Source: Pseudomonadota bacterium (GTDB lineage Bacteria; Desulfobacterota; Desulfovibrionia; Desulfovibrionales; Desulfovibrionaceae). From it: DNA of 64,000 nucleotides. The DNA is taken from the NCBI GenBank assembly GCA_023411815.1, contig JAEYOJ010000127.1, forward strand, positions 38,449 through 102,448, written 5' to 3'. Position 1 is the first letter of the stretch, and each line of letters begins with the position of its first letter. Positions 9,068 to 18,601 of this stretch are shown one piece after another. The notes under the pieces are model-generated. The model ran no database searches and had not been told where the DNA came from. It saw only the letters and a list, made by a program, of their open reading frames with translations. Position numbers and translations under genes: made by a program.

Positions 9068-9368
9068 GTTCTCCTCCGACCGGTCGTCATCCATGAATCG
9101 GCTCGACTTTTCGAATAGGACGGGCGGGCCTGCTACGGCCCGCCCTCCTGCATGCGCATCCATCCCGGACACGGGGAAACGGTCGCCGGGAAATGCGCGG
9201 GCGATACCCCGGCTCCAAGCCGGCCATCGCCGGGTAAGGAGCGGGCAAAACCCGCTCCCGTTCACCCTATCAGGTGTTCGAAAACCTGTCCCGCCATTTC
9301 GGCATGCGGTCGGCTCGAGGCTGATCCCGCATTCCCGCCACGGCCGGCTCTGGACATGCTTCCGACTG
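9068..9368. other. 300-bp gene-free stretch with three hairpins
   Basis: No coding sequence seen. It contains GGGCGGGCC/GGCCCGCCC (9121-9145), a stem around CCGGCT/AGCCGG flanked by GCGAT/ATCGC (about 9201-9230), and GGAGCGGG/CCCGCTCC (9238-9258). None is followed by a T-run on either strand. The region would be the 3' end of the ferritin-like transcript and the leader of msrB; the hairpins do not match a riboswitch class I recognise. Confidence 0.4.
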
Positions 9369-10592
9369 TTACGCCACGGCCCGCTCGCGCTCGCGCAGGC
9401 GCTCCACGGGATGCGTGCCGGCCAACTCCCAGCGGTAGTCCTTGCCCATCTGCTCGATGTGCTCGGTGATGACCTGCTGGGACGGCGTGCCGCCCTCGTT
9501 GATGGTCTGCTGGACCTGGAAATACCTGTGGTCCTTGGGCAGGCTGGACACGGGCACGTAGTCGGCCAGGTTGCCGGTCAGGTTCTCCTGTTCGGCCAGG
9601 ATCTTGCGCACGTAGTCCACATTATTCTCGAAGGTCATGGGCTCGGGGAAGGAGTCCGGGAATTCGCTTACCGGATCCTTGCCCTCCACGCGCTTCATGA
9701 GCTCCACCGCACCGTGCAGGTGGCCGATCTCCATCTCCAGGTGGTTCTCCCAGATCTTCCTGATGCGCACATCCGACTCGGTCTGCATGCAGGACCAATA
9801 CAGGTAGCACTCGTTGTACTCGTGCATGACGTGCATCATGTTCCAGGACAGCGTGGGATCGAGCAGCGATTCGTAGTGCGTGACGTGCTGCTCCTCGATC
9901 ATGCCTATCTCGGCGTACAGTCCGCGGCCCACCGTGTCTTCCAGCCGGTTGGCCTGGTTCATGTAGTAGTTCATGGTCTGCTGTTCGGCCGCCACGATGG
10001 TCATGGAGTTGAGCTTGGTGCGGATGTCCGCCTTGGTTGCGTCGTAGTGGTTGCGCACGTCGTCGAACGGATGGCGGTGCTCGACGATGGTCGGCCGTCC
10101 GGGAATGATCTCCGTGTACTTGCCCACCAGGGTTTCGGCCTTGATGCCCTGCTGCATCTCCAACAGGTTGGCGTAGCGGTACAGGTGGTCGAAGTCCTCC
10201 AGCAGTGCGAAGTCCAGTCCTGCCTTGACCAGCGGGTCGGGCTCATGCCTGGCCAGCCAGGCCGTGAGATCCACGGCCACCTGCTCGTAGCCGATGGTGT
10301 GCTCCAGGACGGACTCGTTGGCCGGCACCAGGGCGCTGACCATTTTCTGCTGTATCTGCTCCAGCCTGCGCGTCATGGCGATCTGCCGTTTGGCTTCGGG
10401 ATCGTCGCAGTGGCGGGCCCAGTGATGGCCGAACCAATTGGCCTCGAACTCCGCGCCGTTGACGAGGATGACCCGGCAGCGGGTATAAGGATCAATGGAA
10501 CCTTTGTCGTAGGGCTTCACGTTGATGGTGTTCCAGTTGGTATACTGCTTTTCGGGGGGGAGCCCCTTCTCCTTGAAAGGATTGAAGGCCAT
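9369..10592 (-). CDS. large ferritin-like (putative diiron) protein of unknown role
   Basis: A 407-residue, mostly helical, soluble protein with no signal peptide. Candidate carboxylate-bridged metal ligands fall on successive helices: E103, E132/H136, E203, E233/H236 (an ExxH), E258/E261 and E288/H291 (a second ExxH). This pattern is typical of ferritin-like four-helix bundles, possibly two in tandem. Function is not assigned; oxidative-stress or oxygenase roles are possible inferences. The ATG at 10592 is preceded by CAGGAGGA. It is divergent from the nitroreductase-like gene across 227 bp, which may be a shared control region. Confidence 0.6.
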   Translation of the reverse strand: MAFNPFKEKGLPPEKQYTNWNTINVKPYDKGSIDPYTRCRVILVNGAEFEANWFGHHWARHCDDPEAKRQIAMTRRLEQIQQKMVSALVPANESVLEHTIGYEQVAVDLTAWLARHEPDPLVKAGLDFALLEDFDHLYRYANLLEMQQGIKAETLVGKYTEIIPGRPTIVEHRHPFDDVRNHYDATKADIRTKLNSMTIVAAEQQTMNYYMNQANRLEDTVGRGLYAEIGMIEEQHVTHYESLLDPTLSWNMMHVMHEYNECYLYWSCMQTESDVRIRKIWENHLEMEIGHLHGAVELMKRVEGKDPVSEFPDSFPEPMTFENNVDYVRKILAEQENLTGNLADYVPVSSLPKDHRYFQVQQTINEGGTPSQQVITEHIEQMGKDYRWELAGTHPVERLRERERAVA

Positions 10593-10819
10593 GTGGTCCT
10601 CCTGAAGGTTGTCGGTTTCAGCGGTGTCGTAACAGTATCGTTTTATGGGCAAACACTGTGCACCTCCATAGGCCCTTATCCGAAAGGAGCATCGGAATCC
10701 CGCCTACCCGCACATCCGGAATTGATGACGGAAGACGAAAATACTTCCCACGCGGACCTGCCGACTGCATGTATGGACTGTATGAACTCCGCGCTGGGCC
10801 GCGGGGCAGGAGGTGTCGC

Positions 10820-12106
10820 ATGAAAGAAGTTGGCATGTCGCCCGGATTCGAGGAGGCTCTTTCCTTCCCGCTCGTGCGGGCCCTGCTGGGCCGCCGTTCG
10901 CGGCGTTTTCCGCTGGGCGCGGAAATTCCCGATGGTCCGCTGGCCTTCAAGTCCTCCCACGGGCCCATGCCGCTCGACGAGTTGGAAACCATGCTCGTTG
11001 TCACGGCCGTGGGCGGCAATACAGGCTGGCACAACCTCATCTACCGCCACGAGCGCTATGCCCCGCACCTGTCCAACTACGCCGGAGCGGCCGGAGGGCG
11101 GACTTTCCCCTCGGCCGCTGGTTTCCACACGAGCCAGGTTTTCTACACCGACGAAAGCGGAATATACTTTCTGGACACGCGCGACGCGCCGGCCCTGGCC
11201 GAGCGGGCGGACGACGGCTCGCTCGACGCGCGGGAGCTGCTGGCAGCGCACAAGGCCCGCGTGCGCAGGCTCTCGGAACAGCGGCTGCACCTTCCGCCGC
11301 GTCCGCCGTATTTCGAGGGTCACAACACCTGGGTGGCCAACCGGCCCGGAACGCTGCTGGTCATCCCGGTCGCCGACCTGGCCCAGCACATGCTGGCCAA
11401 CCTCTGCTACTACCTGCAGAACGGCCAGGTCGTGTACGACGACCTGAACAAACGCGCGCTGCCCGGCCTGGGACGATTCGCCGCCCTGGCCGACCTGAAT
11501 GACCCGCTGCCGCTCTCGTTCCTGGAGCAGATGACCATGGCCGAGGCCACGGCCGAGATATCCACGGCCTGCTATGCCGGCTCGCTCATGCTCCAGGCCA
11601 TGGGCTTGGGCGGCTGGATGTTCAACGGCCTGAATCCGTTCGCCGTGCTCGGCGCGAGCGGCGACCCGGACGTGCCGGGCCTGGGTTTCCATCATGACAC
11701 GGACCCGCGCTGGCCGCTGCCCAATCCCACGGGATTAAAGGGAGTGATGGAAGGATTCTGCCCGCCGCATTACCCGGACATGCGCGCGGCCGTGGAGGTC
11801 TTCTGCGAGCGCAAGTTCGGACCCGGCGGTCCCTACAACTCGGATACGCCCGGCCCGTTCAGGGATACGTCCCGCGTGCGCGGCAGCGCGCAGGTCCACG
11901 ACGAGGCCTTCCGCGAGTGCGTGGCGCTGCAGGCGCAGTACGTGCTGGACACCTTCGGCCGGTTCCCGGGCACGGTGCCGAGCATGTACTGCCTCATGTA
12001 CCTGCAGGCGCACCACCTGGAGCTGGAGTTCTACGACACGCACTTCAAGTCCGGCGCATACCTGGAAACGCACAAGAGGCACATGGAGCGCTGGCACGGC
12101 GAATGA
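10820..12106 (+). CDS. nitroreductase-like protein (SagB/ThcOx style)
   Basis: A 428-residue soluble protein. The N-terminus reads RRSRRFPLG followed by a helix with LDELETML, then FPSAAGFHTSQVFY and GIYFLD, a layout like the FMN-binding half of SagB-type nitroreductases (RRS.R.F, then SGGALYP-like loop, then GLYHYD-like strand). A second part, MAEATAEISTACYAGSLMLQAMGLGGWMF, resembles the helix that packs on the flavin in the same fold. It would therefore be a flavin oxidoreductase, but the assignment rests on pattern alone. Start at 10820 has AGGAGGT. Divergent from the ferritin-like gene. Confidence 0.5.
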   Translation: MKEVGMSPGFEEALSFPLVRALLGRRSRRFPLGAEIPDGPLAFKSSHGPMPLDELETMLVVTAVGGNTGWHNLIYRHERYAPHLSNYAGAAGGRTFPSAAGFHTSQVFYTDESGIYFLDTRDAPALAERADDGSLDARELLAAHKARVRRLSEQRLHLPPRPPYFEGHNTWVANRPGTLLVIPVADLAQHMLANLCYYLQNGQVVYDDLNKRALPGLGRFAALADLNDPLPLSFLEQMTMAEATAEISTACYAGSLMLQAMGLGGWMFNGLNPFAVLGASGDPDVPGLGFHHDTDPRWPLPNPTGLKGVMEGFCPPHYPDMRAAVEVFCERKFGPGGPYNSDTPGPFRDTSRVRGSAQVHDEAFRECVALQAQYVLDTFGRFPGTVPSMYCLMYLQAHHLELEFYDTHFKSGAYLETHKRHMERWHGE

Positions 12107-12143
12107 CGCCGGCTACGGCACAGTACGGATGAAATGGAAAGAT

Positions 12144-12206
12144 GGGGGTAGGGAACGCCGCTCCCTGGCGGGAGAGTTCGAGAGGGGGCGCCGCCCCCTC
12201 TCGGTT
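12144..12206 (+). repeat. intergenic mosaic repeat, short form (copy 1)
   Basis: Contains GGGGTAGGGAACG, CTCCCTGGCGGGAG and the GC hairpin GAGAGGGGGC/GCCCCCTCTC followed by GGTT. The same order of blocks recurs at 26960-27035 (inverted), 28956-29017, 50782-50847 and, truncated, at 49098-49133. It lies between two converging genes, so it may also end their transcripts. Confidence 0.7.
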
Positions 12207-12221
12207 GAAAGACAAGGAACT

Positions 12222-14939
<2,718 letters not shown>

Positions 14940-15027
14940 CGACCTCCTGGCAATTCGTGCGTGACTATCGGTCTGATTGTCCAAGGAGCGGAATGCGTCG
15001 GCAAACCTCCAGGGACCGGGATTTCAA

Positions 15028-15056
15028 AGTAAAACGCAAGGTTCGCTAGGTGTCAA
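15028..15056 (-). promoter_or_regulatory. sigma-70 promoter of the P-type ATPase gene
   Basis: A consensus -35 TTGACA (15051-15056) and a -10 TTTACT (15028-15033), exactly 17 bp apart, lie about 90 bp upstream of the ATPase start on the minus strand. Confidence 0.65.
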
Positions 15057-15196
15057 CGAAAACAGGATTCGGTCTGGCGAATGGGGGGGCATGAAAGAGC
15101 CGGAAATGGCCCAAACGGGATGTGCTCTGCTGGCGCGATGGTCAAGAGTGAGCCGAGGGCGATGGGGCGAAAGCTACTCGGCTCGTGCAGGCAGCC

Positions 15197-17560
15197 CTAC
15201 GGCTCCGGAGGGGGGCGGAGCCGGCCGAGCTCCACGGCGCGGCGGCCCCAGGCGGCCTGGCCCAGGGAGATGCAGGCGTCGCCCGGAGGGAGCTGTTCGT
15301 GGCACAGCGGGGTGAGTCCGCGGCGGGTCAGGGCCTCGGGCAGCAGCGTGCTCATGGTCAGGTTCAGCATTACTCCGCCGCTCAAGGCCACGGTGCGCAC
15401 GCCGGTGCGCTCGGCCAATGCGGCCGCGAGGTCGGCCAGCCCCTCGATGAGCCCCAGGTGGAAACGGCGGCTGATGACTCCGGCCGGAATGCCGGCCTGG
15501 AAATCCTCGTGCACAGCCCGGAACAGGGCCAGGGTGTCCAGCACCGTCGGATCGCCGGGCAGCAGGGGGCAGGCATAGCCTTCGGCTCCTGCTCCGCCGT
15601 TTTGATCCTGTTGATTCTGGGCCTGCTCCAGCACGATGGCGGCTTGGCCTTCGTAGTCGATTTTCAACTTGAGCCCCAGCAGGGCCGAGACCGCATCGAA
15701 CAGCCGGCCGCAGCTCGTGCTGCGCGGGCAGTTCACGTCGCGGTCCAGCATGCGCGCCACGAAGGCTCCGGCCTGCGCGTGCTCCGCCAGCCATGGCCAG
15801 GGCCGCTTGCCGGGCGCGGTGATGCCGCAGGCCCACAGGTAGCCCTGGGCGATGCGCCAGGGCTCGCGGATGGCCGCCTCGCCTCCGGGCAGCGGCGCCG
15901 GTGCGAAATGGCCGAGGCGCTTGCGCTCCAGGGTTTGGGTATCCACGAACAATGCCTCGCCGCCCCAGAGGGTACCGTCCTCGCCGAAACCAGTGCCGTC
16001 CAGGGCCAGGGCCAGGGCCGGACCCTGATGGCGGTGTTCGGCCAGCGCCGAGTAGGCGTGCGCGAAGTGGTGCTGCAAGGCCAGCACGGGCAGCTCGCGC
16101 TGCTCCAGGGCATGGGTCGTGGTCAGGTAGTCTGGATGCAGGTCGCGCACGAGCGCCACGGGCGAGGTCTGCAGGATGTCCACGAGGTGCCGGCGGATTT
16201 CCTGATGGAAGCCGAGCGTCTCCAGGTTCTCCATGTCGCCGATATGCTGGCTCACGAAGGCTTGGTCGTCCTTGGTCACGCACAGGGTGTTCTTCAGTTC
16301 CGGCCCAAGGCCCAGCACGGACGGACCTTTGCCGGCCAGGAAGATCGGGGCGGGCGTGAAGCCGCGCGCCCGGCGCAGGAACTGCGGCTTGCCGTTCGGC
16401 AGCACGCGCAGGACCGAATCGTCGGTGCGGATGAGGATGTCCCGGTCGTGCAGCAGGAACAGGTCGGCGATGTCCGCCAGTCGGCGCAGGGCCTCGCGGT
16501 TGCCGATGCTGATGGGCTCCGAGCTGCGGTTGCCCGAGGTCATGACCAGGGCAGGCAGGTCCATGCGGCCGCGCAGATGATGAAAAAGCACGTGGTGCAG
16601 CGGCGTGTAGGGCAGCATGACGCCGACGAAATGCGTGTCCGGCGAGATCTCCGCCGCCAGCGGGCTGTCGGCCCTGCGGCGCAGGAGCAAGATGGGGCGC
16701 TCCTTGCCCGTGAGCCAGCGGCTTTCTTCTTCGCCGACTTCCGCCAGCCGGTGGGCAGTGTCCAGGTCCGGGACCATGGTCGCCAGGGGCTTGCCGCGTC
16801 GGTTCTTGCGCTCGCGCAGGGCGGTCACGGCCTTGGCGCTGGTCGCGTCGCAGGCCAGGTGGAAGCCGCCCAGGCCCTTGACCGCACAGACCTGTCCCTC
16901 GGCCAAGGCCTCGGCCAGCCGGCGCATTGCCTCGTCATGTTCGGCTATGGTCCGTCCCTCCCGGTCCGTGAGCCAGACCTTGGGTCCGCACTCCGGGCAG
17001 GCGTTGGGCTGAGCGTGGAAGCGCCTGTCCAGGGGATTCTCGTACTCGGCCCGGCAGGTGTCGCACAGAGGGAAACAGGCCATGGAGGTCGTGGCCCGGT
17101 CGTAGGGAATGGAGCGGGTGATGGTGTAGCGCGGACCGCAATTGGTGCAGTTGGTGAACGGATATAGATGGCGGCGGTTGGCCGGGTCCCGCATGTCCGC
17201 CAGACAGTCGGCGCAGGTGGCCGTATCGGGCGAGATGAGCACCTGATGGCCGTGGCCGGCCGTGGAGGCCAGGATGCGGAACTCTTGTTCCCCGGCCTCG
17301 GTCTCCAGTTCCTGTCGCGTCAGGCCGACAATGCGCGCCAGGGGCGGCAGTTTGCCTTGCAGGTCGCGGCCAAAAATCTCCACGGCCTCGGGCGTGCCCT
17401 GCACTTCCACGGCCACTCCCTCGGGCGTATTGCGCACGCTGCCGGTCAGTCCCAGGTCGTAGGCCAGACGGAAGACAAAGGGTCGGAAGCCGACGCCCTG
17501 CACCTGGCCGGTGACGGTGAAGCGCCGCCTGGCCGTACCTTGGGTCGCAATGTCAGGCAT
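15197..17560 (-). CDS. hypF: carbamoyltransferase HypF, [NiFe]-hydrogenase maturation
   Basis: Makes the thiocarbamate on HypE that becomes the cyanide ligands of the NiFe site. The 787 residues show all domains in order: acylphosphatase (GQVQGVGFRPFVFRLA, about 18-33), two zinc fingers with CxxC pairs (CADC/CTNC and CDTC/CPEC, about 105-200), a YrdC-like domain with KGLGGFHLACDAT, and the Kae1-like C-terminal domain with LQHHFAHAYSAL. It is about 32 kb away from hypCDE. The start at 17560 has only a weak Shine-Dalgarno, but puts the acylphosphatase domain at the expected position. Confidence 0.97.
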   Translation of the reverse strand: MPDIATQGTARRRFTVTGQVQGVGFRPFVFRLAYDLGLTGSVRNTPEGVAVEVQGTPEAVEIFGRDLQGKLPPLARIVGLTRQELETEAGEQEFRILASTAGHGHQVLISPDTATCADCLADMRDPANRRHLYPFTNCTNCGPRYTITRSIPYDRATTSMACFPLCDTCRAEYENPLDRRFHAQPNACPECGPKVWLTDREGRTIAEHDEAMRRLAEALAEGQVCAVKGLGGFHLACDATSAKAVTALRERKNRRGKPLATMVPDLDTAHRLAEVGEEESRWLTGKERPILLLRRRADSPLAAEISPDTHFVGVMLPYTPLHHVLFHHLRGRMDLPALVMTSGNRSSEPISIGNREALRRLADIADLFLLHDRDILIRTDDSVLRVLPNGKPQFLRRARGFTPAPIFLAGKGPSVLGLGPELKNTLCVTKDDQAFVSQHIGDMENLETLGFHQEIRRHLVDILQTSPVALVRDLHPDYLTTTHALEQRELPVLALQHHFAHAYSALAEHRHQGPALALALDGTGFGEDGTLWGGEALFVDTQTLERKRLGHFAPAPLPGGEAAIREPWRIAQGYLWACGITAPGKRPWPWLAEHAQAGAFVARMLDRDVNCPRSTSCGRLFDAVSALLGLKLKIDYEGQAAIVLEQAQNQQDQNGGAGAEGYACPLLPGDPTVLDTLALFRAVHEDFQAGIPAGVISRRFHLGLIEGLADLAAALAERTGVRTVALSGGVMLNLTMSTLLPEALTRRGLTPLCHEQLPPGDACISLGQAAWGRRAVELGRLRPPPEP

Positions 17561-17718
17561 ATGTCCAAGCCTAGGTGTCTATACCGGTTGCTTGAGAAAT
17601 TCGCGGAGGACCGCCTTGAGCATGAGAATTTCCTCCATGCGCCGCTCGGACTAAATAGCCATCCCTGGCGACAAGGGCAACCAGGACCCGGAACCGTGAG
17701 AAGAAGCCGAGGTGCATT

Positions 17719-17776
17719 GTGCAACGCTCTTGCACTTGTGCAATGAGACTGATGTATTTGTGCATAGAACTGCACA
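17719..17776 (+). promoter_or_regulatory. TGCAC palindromes, probable enhancer site for a sigma-54 activator
   Basis: Three perfect dyads built on the same core: GTGCAA-N5-TTGCAC (17719-17735), TTGCAC-N2-GTGCAA (17730-17743, sharing an arm) and TGTGCA-N6-TGCACA (17759-17776). They sit about 85-130 bp upstream of a sigma-54 -24/-12 box, the usual distance for a bacterial enhancer-binding protein. No such regulator gene lies nearby. Confidence 0.65.
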
Positions 17777-17838
17777 GGGCCAAGATGGTCCCAGAGTGAT
17801 TTGTTAGTAAATAAATGTTATAACTTATAAAAAACGCA

Positions 17839-17854
17839 TGGCACGCTCTCTGCT
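17839..17854 (+). promoter_or_regulatory. sigma-54 (-24/-12) promoter of the ZraP-like gene
   Basis: TGGCAC-N5-CTGCT: the GG and GC are exactly 10 bp apart as required, with one mismatch to the TTGCW consensus. The predicted start, about 17865, gives a leader of roughly 43 nt containing the AAAGGAG ribosome-binding site. Confidence 0.7.
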
Positions 17855-17907
17855 TATTGAGGACAACAGCAGGCGGATAAACCGCAGGAAGCCAAAGGAG
17901 TAAAGTC

Positions 17908-18351
17908 ATGAATACCAAGACCATGCGCATCGTTGTCCTCAGCGGACTGGTCGTGCTGATCACCGCGGCCCTGGCTTTTGCCCAGCCCGGTGCGGGGCGT
18001 GGCGGATGGGGTCCGGGCAACTGCCCTGGATATGGCGCCGGCCAAGCCCAGAACCTGACCCCGGAGCAGCAGCAGAAGTTTGATGCCCTGTTCGCCGAGC
18101 ACCGGAAAAAGTCCTTTGATCTGAATCAGGACATCTGGGCCAAGAAGACCGAGCTGAACGCGCTTGCCCAGAACCCGAACACCAAGCCCGAGCGCATCAC
18201 CCAACTCGTGAACGAGCTCAAGGACCTGCGCGCCAAGCAGTACACGCAGCGCGAAGCCTTCAGCGCCGCTCTGCAGAAGGAAGGTTTGCCCGCCCCTTAC
18301 GGCTACGGCGAAGGTCCTCGAGGCGGGCGCGGCATGAAGCGCGGCGGCTAA
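17908..18351 (+). CDS. ZraP/Spy/CpxP-like periplasmic protein
   Basis: A 147-residue exported protein. Residues 1-25 form a Sec signal peptide with a likely AFA-Q cleavage. The body has an LTPEQQQKFDALFAEHRKKSFDL helix and further charged helices typical of the Spy/ZraP LTXXQ family, flanked by Gly/Arg-rich segments (GRGGWGPG and RGGRGMKRGG). Family members are zinc-binding chaperones of envelope stress; metal binding here is inference. The sigma-54 promoter agrees with ZraR-type control of zraP in enterobacteria. AAAGGAG precedes the ATG. Confidence 0.85.
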   Translation: MNTKTMRIVVLSGLVVLITAALAFAQPGAGRGGWGPGNCPGYGAGQAQNLTPEQQQKFDALFAEHRKKSFDLNQDIWAKKTELNALAQNPNTKPERITQLVNELKDLRAKQYTQREAFSAALQKEGLPAPYGYGEGPRGGRGMKRGG

Positions 18352-18427
18352 GAACCGAAGGCAGTTAATCCAAGCCTGGCAGCCGAGACGATTTTCCGAT
18401 CCATCCTCCCCAAGCCTCTACACCGCA

Positions 18428-18465
18428 AGAAAGCCGCCCGGTGGGAATCCACCGGGCGGCTTTCT
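18428..18465. terminator. strong intrinsic terminator after the ZraP-like gene
   Basis: A 17-bp perfect stem (AGAAAGCCGCCCGGTGG and its complement) with loop GAAT, about 75 bp after the stop codon. The stem ends in TTTCT, giving a short U-rich tail on the plus strand and a matching one on the minus strand, so it could serve both convergent genes. Confidence 0.88.
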
Positions 18466-18476
18466 TGGTTATTGTC

Positions 18477-18601
18477 TAAGCATTTTGAATTTCAGACGCT
18501 CCCTTCGGCGTTGACGGCGGAATTGCATTCCGCCTGCGCCCGTGGGGCGGCAAGCCATGCTCAGGCATGGCTTGCGAGCATTGTCATGATGAAATGCTCT
18601 A
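18477..18601. repeat. structured TA-flanked element, copy 1 (MITE-like)
   Basis: A 121-bp segment (18479-18599) flanked by TA on both sides. Ends carry AGCATTT and AAATGCT in opposite orientation. Inside are two perfect hairpins: GGCGGAAT/ATTCCGCC (18516-18534) and GCAAGCCATGC/GCATGGCTTGC (18550-18575). It matches the segment at 42154-42277 along its whole length. The right edge lies in the TAG stop codon of the chemoreceptor gene. No coding capacity, so if mobile it must be moved in trans. Confidence 0.8.

Noticed and set aside
10658..10819. Upstream extension of the nitroreductase-like gene
   Set aside because: The ATG at 10820 has a strong ribosome-binding site; the extra 54 residues look random.
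15185..17167. Long open frame antisense to hypF
   Set aside because: No recognisable motif and no ribosome-binding site; hypF has all its domains.
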